64,000 nucleotides of DNA from Malania oleifera (GCF_029873635.1 NC_080423.1:89201191-89265190), one strand, 5' to 3'; positions 21,578 through 32,960 are shown, counted from the first letter of the stretch. Numbers and translations are program-made. The notes: a model not told the origin generated them from the letters alone.

Positions 21578-23857
21578 TGTTGACTTTATGAGTCGAATCC
21601 TATTTTGATAATGACAAATCACTTGGTATTTGATCTGTGCATTGAGATTGTGAACAGAAACTATGTTTAAGCATGCACGGAAGGATAACAAGTCATGGAA
21701 ACCATAAAGAATAAATTTTTCACAACTTGGCAAGATCCATGGAACTTAAAGAGTACAAGAATAAAGATGCAAGCACCAAGCTCAAGAACGTCATGGGAAT
21801 GGGTACTTAGTACTCATGTATTTACATTTTCATATTATTTAATTTGAGGCTCAAATCATATCTTAGAATAAATTTAGGACCCATGTATTTCATGAACATC
21901 ATTAAGGGACATTCATGGACTTAGAAATAATTTCAAAACCCCATAAAATATTTTTATAAAAGAGCCAAGAAAGAAAGCAAAACAGATTTTTCAAACTAAA
22001 ATTAAAAATCCAGGAATTGGGAACTTTAGAAGACCGAAGTCAACAGTCAGTTCTCTGAAGTAGCGACTTTAGAAGACCAAAGTCAATGGTCAGTCGTATG
22101 AAGTGGCAACTTCAGAAGACCGAAGTCAACGATCAGTCATCTGAAGTGGCAACTTCAGAAGACCAAAGTTGACCTCAGTCGTTTGAAGAATTTCTTCAGA
22201 AGACCGAAGATTAAGTTCATTCGTCTAAAGAATTTTTGATGAAACTCAGAACCTGGTAGAAGCACCTCAAAAGACTAAACTCGCACTTCAGTCATCTGAA
22301 CTCGACACTTCGGTCGTCTGAGCCCCAACCTCAGTCGTCTGACCCTCTGTCCAGGTTTTTTTTTTCAAAAATTAAAAAGAACTTTAGTTGTCTGGGCCCT
22401 TGACTTCAGTGATCTAAACTTGTGGGAAAAAGTAAAAATTTATTTTTTTATTGAGAGAACTCATGAGATATTTTTGATCCAATAGTTGAGATCTATACTA
22501 AAGGCAAGATCACTATATATACTAAATATTTAAACCCTAGTACAGTAGTGACGACAAACGAGAAGAGAAGAGAACATTTTTTTTAAAGAAAAGTAAGAAA
22601 CTTGAGCTGATTGCTACACGATTGCCTGCACTCCATTCTATATTCGTTTTCCTTGGGCAAACCCAGTCAGAAAACTAAAAGGGATCTTACTCATACGTCT
22701 TGATTTCAACTTGTTATTGAGATTTGGTTAATCCATTAAGTTTTATCAAGAGATTCTCATATCAGCATCTATTTTGAATATCTTTAGAGAAGTTTGATAT
22801 TGAGTTTTCACATTCATGTAACGATTGTTTTTGACATATTCAATACTTGAGAAAGTTTTTGTTAGGCTACTGATCAAAGAGTAAGATTCAAGTGTGTTCT
22901 TAGTTAAAGACTTGATGTTTTGAATATTTCTAAACTATTTGGTTAGATATCCTTAGAAGTGCATAACTATATATATTGAAGGATATTTTCTGAAAATCAT
23001 ATATTAAGTTTGTTGATCATTGGTATTCTCATCACATGGATACTTATACATATATTTAGTCAAATATTACCAAGATCACATTGAAATTGAAATCTTGAGA
23101 GAAATATTGTTTTTGACAAAGTGTGATTAAAATATTTGCAATCTTCAAAGTTGTTTTTGTATTCAAAGATTTAACCTAAGTTCTCCAAAGCATTGAGTTA
23201 TATAAATATTTTTGGGAGATTTGATAAAAAAGGGGGGGGGGGTTTGTGTGTTGAAGCATATAATTCATAAACGATTGTATCGTTTCATACATTCGGAGCT
23301 TCAAGTTTCATCATATGATTATGTATTAGGAATTTGAATTGTGCTCACTACCTTTCATTGGAAGCAAATTTGAGTGTTTTACAGATTTCAATGTATTCAC
23401 GGTTCAGGTTGTGAACCGGGTTTGAGGAGAGAGTTGTATCTCTTGTAAGCAGCGGATTAGAAGGAAGTTGTACCTCTTGTAAGTAGCTGATTGTAAGGGA
23501 AGTTCCGTCCTAATTTAAGAAGCAGGGATTATAGTGAAATCCTTGAGTGGGTTGCTTAAAGTGAGGACATAGGCTGAGTTGGCTAAATCTCGTAAAAATT
23601 GCGTTTGTCTTCTCTCTTCCCTTAACTATTTACTTTCCGCAGTAGATTTTATTTATTCATATTGCATGTGTATGTTGATTAACGTTATACACAATTAATT
23701 GGGTAAAAAGAACTCATTGATAAAATAATTTTAATTCTGTCATAAATCCCTAAAATTGATTTGTTAAATATACAAATAGGGATTAAGTGGTAAATAGGTT
23801 TAAAGAATTTTAAAATACCCAATTCACCCCACTCTTGGGACTACACCTAAATCAACA
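21578..23857 (+). mobile_element. 3' LTR of SIRE element A, complete
   Basis: Starts tgttgactttatgagtcg and ends cacctaaatcaaca, 2,280 bp, followed by the target duplication AAAAT. It includes five units of a roughly 44-bp array (about 22021-22215) built on cagaagaccgaagt, then cagtcgtctga words to 22420. A TATA-like ctatatatact is at about 22512. A U5 block with gtgaggacataggctgagtt lies near 23560, and the terminal signature caattcaccccactcttggg precedes the 3' end. Confidence 0.9.
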
Positions 23858-23862
23858 AAAAT

Positions 23863-25055
23863 TATTTGGGAAATATGGGATTTAAGCTCACAAATATTTG
23901 TACAATAGAAAATTTCTCCCAAGAATATTTATAAAGAAAATAACTCAGAGAAACTTTAATCCAACTCTCAAAAATAATTTTTTGAAAAAGAAAGCTTATG
24001 TAAGAGTGGATGATCTAAAGTAAATGGCCACAGAAAAAATTATCTTTCAAAAATGATTTTGCAAAAGTAATAAGTGAAAGAGATTAGGAAAGAGAAAAAT
24101 AAATTTGCCACAAAGAAAAGATTTTTCAATAAAAATGTTGTGGAGGAAACCTTGATTAACAAAATATTTTGAGAGAATTTGGAAGTTAATCAAAGTTGCT
24201 AATTAAACAAATAAAGGGGCACTTATAGTTTTTTAGAAAATATAAATGTTTGGTACATGCTAGGTATTTTCCAAATTGTTTAATTAAAAATTAAACATAA
24301 TTAGCGTTGGAAAATAACTCAACCCGAGAGGTTCGTTCGACCGGTCCAAGGCGTAGGTCGACTGAACACTCACAACAATCTGAAGAGGTTCGGTTGAACG
24401 AAACAAAGCTGGTCGGCTAAGGTTAGGGCAAAAACCAAACATTTGTAGGTTCGGTCGACCAAGCTTACGGCCGGTCTGCCGATTTTTTGGGTTCGGTTGA
24501 TTGAGGTGTTTTTGAACTACAAGTTCAGTCGCTCGAGGATAGTAGAAAAATCAAGTTCTATGGTTCTGTCGACCATGGATGGTACGTTCAATTTGAGGTC
24601 GGTTGCTTAAGGCATGGTCAACAAATTGACTTTTGGCCTACAGTGTGTTCGGTCGACCGTGGTGATTTAAAGGTAACTGGGTCGGTCGATCGAGGCTATT
24701 AAATTAACCCAAAAATTGAACATTGGTTGATTGAAGGTCGACCGAAGTCTGCTATAAGGTTTGCCTATAGTCGATCTGAGCATTAAGTCATATTATGCAA
24801 ATGCATGCATTATTACAAAACAAATAATAAAAAATTAAATGCATTTACAAGTACAATAGATGTTTTCTTCTTCTTTTGCTCTTCAAGTTTTCATGGAACA
24901 GTCAGGATGATGTGAGCTTTAAGTCCTTTTTGATTTCTATCTTCATCTTTTATGTGTGCATTCTGAATTATAAACCTATTTAAAATACTAGGCACATACA
25001 TGAGGCACTTGTATTTGTCAACATCAAAACAGAGACCAGACTCAAAAAGCCAATA
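23863..25055 (-). mobile_element. Solo SIRE-like LTR, right half
   Basis: Continues the LTR begun at 6930. Positions 24320-24780 carry at least ten copies of a ggttcggtcgacc-like motif. On the minus strand it starts TATTGGCTTTTTGAGTC, a mutated TGTTGACTTT. It is followed on the plus strand by TTAAC (25056-25060), the second copy of the target duplication. Confidence 0.85.
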
Positions 25056-25060
25056 TTAAC

Positions 25061-25122
25061 TCAAACAACCATGTTAAGTAACCTTGATTTGTTGTCATCA
25101 AAACGAGATTAAGCCTTGTACA
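25061..25122 (-). mobile_element. Truncated outer LTR, right part
   Basis: Resumes the LTR interrupted at 6929. On the minus strand the end reads TGTACAAGGCTTAATCTCG followed by ttttgatgacaacaaatc, the start typical of this LTR group (compare gttttgattatgacaaata at 44350-44370). The right limit is set at the TGTACA and is approximate. Confidence 0.6.
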
Positions 25123-26217
25123 ACCAACAAAGTAAATGTGGTTCGACCTCTTGCCTACGTCCATGCCTTGAGCCACACTCAAGGATTCTAAAATTTACTA
25201 AACAATCTCCTTTAAAGATGGAGAAGCCTTTATACAATCGGGGAACAAATCCCTTTTCGCTCACCAAGAGCCTTAAAACAAGGTTCACCAAGAACCCCTC
25301 AAAATTGATTCACAAAGAACCCTAGGTTCAACAAGAACCCTTTTACAACAAATGGAAGTAGAGAAGATGTGGTTGGTACAAGTGATGCTCCTTCTATGAG
25401 CTAATTACAACACAAAGCAATTTCTCACACTAATCTCTCTAACAATGAATCTTCATGAGTATAAAGAGTAAGAGATATTTTTTTAGCAACAAATGATGCA
25501 CTAAATGCAAGATTGATATTCACTAATTGTCAAAGGTGTATATATATTGTTAGTAGCTTGTGCTTATAGGCAAATGGAAGAACTAGCCATTATATGGTTG
25601 TTGGGCTTATAAAATAATTAAATACTTTGAAAACTAGTTGTTTTATGGCCATTGGGTTCAAAATCCCAATGCAAACCATCGACAGATTCCTCCAAATTGT
25701 CGACAATTTGCTCAAATCATGGACGGTTTCATTCGAGTCAAATTCCATTTAACTTACTGCCTAAAACCATCGAAGCACCTGGCCAAACCCCGACTGTTTG
25801 TCCTGTTTCTTTACTTAGGTGCTTAATCTTGGTTTAATCTTAACCGAGACCAAGTATATGAAAGATTATAATACTAAGATCGTTTAAAACTTGTCCCTTA
25901 CAAAAATACATTTGATTATATAATATTCTTTATGAAATGCATTTGAAAACTCATTAAGTTTTGTTCTAAGAATTTGGTTATATCCTATATACTAGCATGC
26001 TCATGCAATTGCTCAACTCTTACTAAATAAACTTGCACAAATCAAAACTACAATAGTTACAATCAATTCCTACCTCAAACACTTCCCATTTACATTTTGA
26101 CTTTACATTTGCTTTAGTTGGTTGAGCTTGAGTTCTTCTAAGTGAGTGTTTTTTTTTATCTTTCCAACTTGAATGTTCACTCGATCTTTGCAATTGATCA
26201 AAAACCTTCATGTTGTA
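25123..26217 (-). mobile_element. LTR-like non-coding repeat, reversed (tentative)
   Basis: On the minus strand it has an LTR-like U5 word gacgtaggcaagaggtcgaa near 25145-25170. Further on are scattered ccatcgacag/attgtcgacaa/catggacggttt words (25675-25730) like those in other LTRs here. No termini or target duplications could be fixed, and no protein frame is convincing. It could be the remains of the 5' side of the truncated outer element. Confidence 0.45.
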
Positions 26218-26359
26218 CCTGTACTAACTTTATGGTAAAGATCAGTTTAACTTAGAATCACTAATGGATTGTTTTCATCACAATATGACAATTAGGATTA
26301 TGTAGCCACTAAAGCTAACACTCTTGTTTGCATTAAATATGGATACAATTTCAACATTT
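26218..26359. other. Short non-coding spacer
   Basis: No recognisable feature. It may be an unreadable upstream part of the LINE fragment that follows. Confidence 0.3.
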
Positions 26360-27417
26360 GGGTACCCAAATCTCCTAGTTCAAGTCATGGTTGGGGTCTA
26401 TGAAAGGGCATTATGAGAGCAAACAATTTCTTTTGGGAGCATGCCAAAGTAAGAACTTGTGAGGGCAACAAGACTCTCTTTTGGTTGGAGTACTAGGCCA
26501 CTAGAGAACCTCTTAAAAATCTATTTTTCAATATTTTTGCAATTGCAACTATTAGGGAGGCCAAAGTGAGTGAAATACTTCACAAAGATCATGGCATCAC
26601 ACATTGAAATGTAATTCTTAATAGAAAACCTAGATGTGCAGAATTTACTAAAGTTTCGACTCCTCATTTTGTTATGTTCCACAAAGTAGACTACCACAAG
26701 TGAGGATTCATGTTATAGGACTCATTACCAACAACTTGTTCTCAATTAACAGCCTTTACTCTCACCTGATTATTTTGAAGTATAGCAGGTTGATTAAAAC
26801 TCCAATTTCAACTATCCGTAATCCTTTTATTACATCTAAAGTCTCTTTGTTTGGTTAGCTTCAAGGAATAAAATTCTCACAGTTGATAGTCTACAAAAAA
26901 TAGGTTGGATCACTACTTCATTCTATATTCTTTGCAAGCATAAAAGAGAATCGGTGGAACACTTGCTTCTTCATTGCGATTTCAGTAGACTAATCTATAC
27001 CGAAGTTCTTCGCTTCCTCAAGCTTAGTTGGACCATGCCAAAGTCGATAACTAGTATTATTTTTTTATTTTTTTGTTTTGTTGGACTTCTTGAATATTTG
27101 AAGGGAGTGTTTAAAAGTTGAAAAAACACTTTATACCTACAGTAGTCTTTGGGAGATGAGGAAGGAACACAACCAAGGATTTTCAATGACATGTTTTTCA
27201 CCATTGTGGTTGTCTCTACAAGATTCATTCACAATATTTTCTTTTGGAGTCGTAGCAACCTTATTTTTTTTACTCTCTACAATGGCCATATTTTCTTACG
27301 CTTTATAATTTTATTCTTACTTTGTACTAGCCTTAGTTGCTTTTAGGGTCATCAAGCTGGTTCTTGCTTGGCTAGCCTTAAATTTCTTCAATAAATTTCT
27401 CTTTATCACTTAAAAAA
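26360..27417 (+). pseudogene. LINE (L1-type) ORF2 3' end fragment
   Basis: Broken frames recall the C-terminal part of plant LINE ORF2. Near 26410-26560 a GNKTLFWLEY...PLKNLFFNIFAIA stretch matches the region after the RT. At 26845-27060 the zf-RVT domain is clear (FVWLASRNKILTVDSLQKIG, then CKHKRESVEHLLLHC). A last piece (27149-27346) has the RIFND...NIFFWSRS ending. The 3' tail runs into an A-rich stretch at 27410-27417. It is heavily 5' truncated, as is usual for LINE insertions, and frame-broken throughout. Confidence 0.8.
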
Positions 27418-27598
27418 TATAAATGCTCTAATAAATTTTAACCATTAACTAGAACACGATATGCTCAAACCGTCATTCTTGAAAGACATGCAACCATTAT
27501 ACTCACCAATTTTTTGCTTTTTAGTCATTCTTACACTAAGGGAATTTATAAAAAATTGTTTTATTTAACTAATAAGAATTACTTGTTTTTTAAATTAA

Positions 27599-27638
<40 letters not shown>

Positions 27639-27841
27639 ATGGTGGAACTCTTCGGTAATATGTAGACTAAGGGTTGACAACACACAGTGCATTTGTTTAA
27701 TTGTACCAAACGTGTGGGGAAGCTAAGTTGCAACTTGCACGTTGTATGCATTGGCCGGGTAATTGTTTTCATAGTTAGGACAATACTGATGACTTGACAA
27801 TCTAGCAGCTACTGCTAATTGAAAAGTTTACGCGGATGGAT
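27418..27841. other. Intergenic, with a (TA)n tract
   Basis: A TA dinucleotide run spans about 27603-27636. No gene seen. Confidence 0.6.
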
Positions 27842-29458
27842 GCAACATGCATGCATAATAAATTGATGGTCACCAAAACCATCCACCCGGAATTTATCAA
27901 AAGTCTTCCCCTTTGTCAATGATTAGTTTGCCAGTTTCCACTTGCCGATTAAGTTCATCGAATTAGGTAGTTTAATTATTTCCAAATAAATGATCATCCT
28001 CACATGTATTCCCATTGACATATATGCAGAAGGCATGAAAATTGGGAACCAACATGCCTGGTTAGACTTTCGTACTCTGAGACTTGGTCCCAGGCCGGCC
28101 TCACAATCTTCTTTTCTTTTTTTTCCCTTGTAGGGTCGGGGATTGATCGATGCACGACAGGATGCTGTTACCTAATACCAAATCCATATATAATGATTCT
28201 AATTTTCTCTGTTTAATTAAATAAGCTTGTTGACCATATCATGCTTTTGGTTAAGTATAGCATGCATTAGGACTCTTTCCACATGCACTAATTAATAATT
28301 ATGGGCCTTATGATGGCCCTTAGTCAATGATTCTATCTCATGACTCTTAGTTTTGCGCATTGTTCACAATTGGATTGAAGCTAAGGCAGCAACTAATAAT
28401 CCTTGTTGGGCGTGCTGGGTTACAACTGCTATGTAACTTGGCTAGCATGACTACACAACTGCAGCTGCTATTAATTAATTTGTCTTAATTTAATCAACTC
28501 CTAGCTGCCCATTTTACTTTATCAACAGGAGAACATTTTTATTTTTTCAAATAATCCATAGGAGAAGCATTAGAAAGAACTCCAATCGAACCTTTTATAT
28601 ATGTCATGTTTACTTTGCAGAATAAAATGGACTGGGAATAATTTAAGAAATTTTGACTAAATATATAAAATTTTGATTTATTCCACGTTTATATAATGCA
28701 CTTATATATAATTTTTCACCAATTTATTTGATTTTTTGTCCACCCCAAAGGAGCACACTCAGCCTAGGCTATTGAAAGAAAAGCAGTCCATATTTAGGAA
28801 TTAGATTACTTAATCATATAATTATTGAAACAACCCTGAAATTGCTAGTGTCAATGATGATGGGGGAGGTATGAGGGAGACATACAAAGATATCTCCTAA
28901 TAAGTTTTCCAATCAATGGATTATTATTATACGTGAGTAGTAGTTAATTAATTGCATATCTTTACTATGTAAATTAATTCTACCTAAGCTGATGATGATG
29001 AAACGGTAATCTTAAGTGGTGATTTATTACATATTTATAAACATCAAAATTAAGACATGTGATTCAGTTTAAATTTGTACCCTATTAATTTAAAATGATA
29101 AATAATGAAGTAGATATATCTGGGCTACATATTAACAACTACTGAGATGGTTATAAGATGTTGTTGGTGATATATATGCACAATATGTGGTAATTAAAAG
29201 TGAGAAGATGAGAAAGTTGATGTGAAAGAGTGGCATGATAATTAAAACTCATACTTCCTAACATGTGAATTTTGTACTCTCAATTATTTCCTTTTTTTAT
29301 TGGTGTGTGGACTTTCTGAACACCTAGCTAAGTAACATGTACGTTTTCTTAAATATATGTTTGATCCAACAAAATATCAAATTCGGGATGCCCAAGAGTT
29401 GATATTTCAAAGCAATTAATTACTTGTTCTATGAGTTTTTATACCCCAAGTTAGAAAT
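27842..29458. repeat. Copy 1 of a duplicated non-coding segment
   Basis: Matches 35266-36790 collinearly over about 1.6 kb with an offset of about 7.32 kb, for example gcatgcattaggactctttc at 28260 and 35579. By eye most bases agree, with small indels. Copy 1 contains a 60-70 bp stretch near 27900-27970 that is missing from copy 2, and copy 2 has an extra 80 bp near 36070-36140. Copy 2 lies just upstream of the peroxidase gene. Copy 1 is followed by a truncated gypsy element instead of a gene. Confidence 0.88.
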
Positions 29459-29511
29459 AATGAACAAGTATTATTGTATTTTTCATCTATAAGACTATAT
29501 CGGTGCCTATT

Positions 29512-30662
29512 TGTAACGACCCGAAGAATAATGGTATTTAAATAATAAAAAGAAAGGGAAATGGAAACCAGAAACAAAAGGAGGCAGTCGACGACATTGC
29601 ATTTTGGAAAGGATAATCCCAAGGAATTTTTCAACTCCTCGTCGACGAATACAGGGGACTCGTCGACAAGGGTATAACAGGAGCTCATTGACGAGGCTAG
29701 GATTCTTCAACGAGAAGATACCGAGAGGGAATTTTTGGAAGCCTGAAATTCGTCGACGAGGGTTGAAGTTCGTCGACGAATCCCGCAGTATAAGTAGGGT
29801 TAAACGTGATTTTCACTTCATTTTCTTGCGCCGAATCTCTCTCTCTCTCTCCTCACACAGTTTCTCCTCCTTCTCACTAAGATTTTGGGTCAGATTTCCA
29901 CCGGTTCGATGATCTAAAGCCACCACGACAATCCTGGGAAATTTCTCTGCAAGTCCGTCAGAACGGATCGTTGGTGGGGCTGAGTTGGAAACCATCCCAA
30001 ATCCAGGGTAAGGCTTTCTACTCAAAATTTTATTAATTGACAGTTGTAGGAAGTGATATACACGTAGAAATACTGAACTTTAGTTCTGGGGAATACATTT
30101 TCCGGGGTGTTGAATGGGGAACCTTGCGAGTGCAGGAGTGTTTGATTTAGGGGCATTTCAAGACACAGGTAAGGGGATAAATTAAACTAGTTCTTTTAAG
30201 AAAATGTATATATATATATAGCATTTGATTTCAAGAAAGTAAATATGTCTATATATATGATTTATATTTGAGGAAACGGTGTTGAAAATGATGGTATGTT
30301 GAATATATGAAAAACCTATTCAGTGTGACATGAGTAGAAATTGTTATGAAATATTGTTTTCTAAAAATGTGATTATGACATGGATTTTTATAATGAAAAA
30401 CCGGCGTACGGGTCGAGATTTTTATATATGTTTGCCGGCGTACGGGCCGAGCTATGTGTATGATTTGCTAGCATATGGGTTGTGCCATAGATATGACTTG
30501 CCAGCATACGGGCTATGCTATGTGTATGATTTTCTAGCGTACGGGCCGAGCTATGGAAATAATTTGCCAGCCTACGGACTGTGCTATGATAGGAATTGCC
30601 GATGTACAGGCCGAACTATGATAAAATGTGAAATACCGGCGTACGGGCCGATGATTTTCATG

Positions 30663-30701
<39 letters not shown>

Positions 30702-31683
30702 AAATGATATGTTTGATTTGATAATTAATGATATGAAATATCCATATATCACAGTTTCAGTATATGTTATATGATATCAGAACTTAGTTGACTTGGTCTA
30801 GGCTAGCACTTGCACGATACCGTTGCTATGTGTCCATGGTCATCATGATCATGATATTTGTGTTAACGTTGCTGTACGGAGTGGTGTGAGATTGGATGGT
30901 CGATGTGATTTTTAAGAAGTGTGTGAGCGCCCCTGGTGTACGGACTAGGTCAAGCAGGCCCATCAAACTTACAAATTGTACCTTTGACTTGGCAGTGGTT
31001 GGCCAACCATTCTTAGGTCCCGCCTTCGGACCACACAATCCAGTCATATGGGAGTAATACATGACAACAGTCAGCTAACCTACCAAGAATGTTTTTTGTA
31101 TTATATGTTATGAGATGAAATATGATTATGAAAATGCAGTATGTTCTGTCATATTATGGTGATATATATGTTTTCCTAGATATGAAATAACAGTTATTAA
31201 ATATGTTTCTATACGATATATGTATAACACGGAATACTCATGTTGTCACACACTGGTATTAGTTTATTTCCTTTACTGAGAGGTGTCTCACCCCAAAATT
31301 TTATAAACTTTTCAGGAGCCTCTAATAGGAGAGTGGAAAAAGCCCCGCTGATCTAGAGCTGTTTGTCTGCCCTCTTTGAAGGGTAAATTTTAGTAGGGAC
31401 AGTTGGATTTAGTGGGAAGTGTCCCTAGATCTTTCTTTTGAGATGTATAAACTGAAATACAGTGCATATAATGACTCTAGTATTTATGGTAATGTTATGG
31501 ATGTTTTCATATTTATGATATTATGATTGTATGTTTCCTACTACTTAGGCTTTCGTGATGTGTTTTTGATGTATCCCTGGTACCCACGGGTCCGGGTGAA
31601 TCATAATCTGCTGAGATTTGTGATATTGATTTTATTATATTTGGAAAAAATATATATATAGGGAAATTAAGGAGATCGTCACA
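29512..31683 (+). mobile_element. 5' LTR of a Tekay-like gypsy element
   Basis: Starts TGTAACGACCCGAAGAATAA and ends gagatcgtcaca, followed directly by the primer site. Length is 2,172 bp. The U3 part has several tcgtcgacgaa motifs (29589-29780). A TATA-like gtataagtag at about 29789 and a CT microsatellite at 29835-29855 mark the promoter and leader start. A 33-bp tandem array is at 30401-30660 and a (TA)n run at about 30665-30697. The motif ttactgagaggtgtctcacc is at about 31275. Confidence 0.85.
30401..30660 (+). repeat. 33-bp tandem array inside the gypsy LTR
   Basis: Eight diverged units start at about 30401, 30435, 30469, 30501, 30534, 30567, 30599 and 30636, each like ccggcgtacgggccgagcta plus a tail ending in gatttg. 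The period of 33 bp keeps one frame open, giving an 11-residue repeat (for example YVYDLLAYGLC). That is a consequence of the period and is unlikely to be translated. Confidence 0.85.
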
Positions 31684-31698
31684 GTTTGGTATCAGAGC
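31684..31698 (+). other. Initiator tRNA-Met primer-binding site
   Basis: tttggtatcagagcc directly after the LTR is complementary to the 3' end of plant initiator tRNA-Met, where minus-strand cDNA synthesis starts. Confidence 0.85.
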
Positions 31699-31985
31699 CT
31701 AGGTTGCTAGGTTCTGTAGACTTTAGAATGCAGCAGAAACAATACCAGAGTTTAGGAAATGATTTGAAGTTTTGTTTTACAGTCTAGAGGCAGGATTTCC
31801 GTGATAGTTTCTGTGTTTTTCCTGGGGTGGCAATTTTAAGAAAACGATAGTAAGCTATTGTCGGGTTGTGTACCTAGAATGTAGGACTGGGGATTAGAAA
31901 TAAGTTGGAAATGTTGAGATAAGTGGTGAGGATAGGTGGGTAAATTATGAGAATAGGATTTCTGAGTCGCGTTTGTTTTTTTAGG

Positions 31986-32960
31986 ATGGATCTAGGAGGC
32001 AGTATTTCCCATACAAGTGACAGTGATGGAGCAGGGCCTTCGAGTGTAGTTAGGACCAACTCTGACGTGGTATTACGTAGCGTGGCTCAGCATGTTATGG
32101 TTGAGATTGCTAGGAGCTCGAGAGAGCAAGGTGGCCCATCTACAGGTCATGGGTGCACTATAGAAAAGTTTATGAAGATGAACCCTCCGGTGTTCTCAGG
32201 TGGAGTTGATCCTGCAACTGCTGAGAACTAGATGTAGGAGACCGAGAAAGTCTTGGCTGTGTTGTAGTGTACTGAGTAACAGAGGGTCCTCTTTGCCACC
32301 TATAGACTGACAGGAGAGGCCGAAAGGTGGTGGATTACGGTGAGACTATTGGAGCAGTAGAGGGTGACTCTAATAGCCATGACATGGGACCGGTTTAAAG
32401 AATTGTTCTTTGATAGATATTTTCCAACTACTGCCAGGGAGGCTAAGGTAGAAGAGTTCCTGAGTCTGAAGCAGGGACAACTATCCGTCCAACAATATGC
32501 AACGCGTTTCATCAAGCTTTCTCGTTTCACCCCATATATTGTTCCTGATGAAGTAAAAAAGGCGAGGCAGTTTGAGAGAGGCTTGAGGTGGAGTATATTC
32601 AAGCAGGTGGTGGTGCTGCAGATCTAGGACTTTACTGAGTTGGTCGACAGGACATCCTTGGCAGAGATTGGTGAGCGTCCTGATGTAGAGGAGTAAGGAC
32701 AGAGGAAGAGATCTTCATCTACCGACTACCAGCAGAGTCATAGACCGGGTCAGTGGAGGAGAGGAAACTATGGCAGAGGGCGGAGATAGGAGACAGGAGG
32801 ACGCAAGGTGCAGGCGGGGCAGGGTCCTCCTGTCTGTGATACTTGTGGTAGGAGACACTAGGAAGAGTGTCGAGCAGGAGGGGTGATGTGCTATCGCTGC
32901 GGTAGATTGGGGCATATGGTACGATACTTCCCTATCCCACCAGATGCAGTTTCAGCTCCC
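31986..32960 (+). pseudogene. Tekay-like gag pseudogene
   Basis: The ATG at 31986-31988 begins a capsid-type gag. An N-terminal region leads to CTIEKFMKMNPPVFSGGVDP, then the retrotrans_gag core (GEAERWW, WDRFKELFFDRYFP, SVQQYATRFIKLSRF). A Gly/Arg-rich linker follows, and a knuckle CYRCGRLGHMVRYFP at about 32889-32933 whose last Cys is Phe. Stops interrupt it at 32229, 32235, 32265, 32277, 32358, 32625 and later positions. Several are TAG where relatives have Trp (TGG) or Gln (CAG). It would form the particle and bind RNA in an intact element. Fifty bases before it the LTR and primer site lie in the expected order. Confidence 0.82.

Larger units (their letters stand above)
7872..23857 (+). 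mobile_element. SIRE-like copia element A, whole span with internal insertions
   Basis: Two LTRs in the same orientation, starting tgttgact at 7872 and 21578, enclose gag and pol on the plus strand. The element is bounded by the exact duplication AAAAT (7867-7871 and 23858-23862). The part from the 3' end of the 5' LTR through the primer-binding site and the first half of gag has been lost. In its place is a minus-strand Ogre/Tat fragment (9719-16368). A fold-back MITE sits in gag. All coding frames carry stops, so this copy cannot move by itself. Confidence 0.88.

Noticed and set aside
27149..27346. 65-codon frame as an independent small gene
   Set aside because: Its first half matches the C-terminal end of LINE ORF2 and follows the zf-RVT remnant, so it belongs to the LINE fragment.
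30330..30707. 125-codon frame with YVYDLLAYG repeats
   Set aside because: It results from a 33-bp tandem array within an LTR; period divisible by three keeps the frame open.
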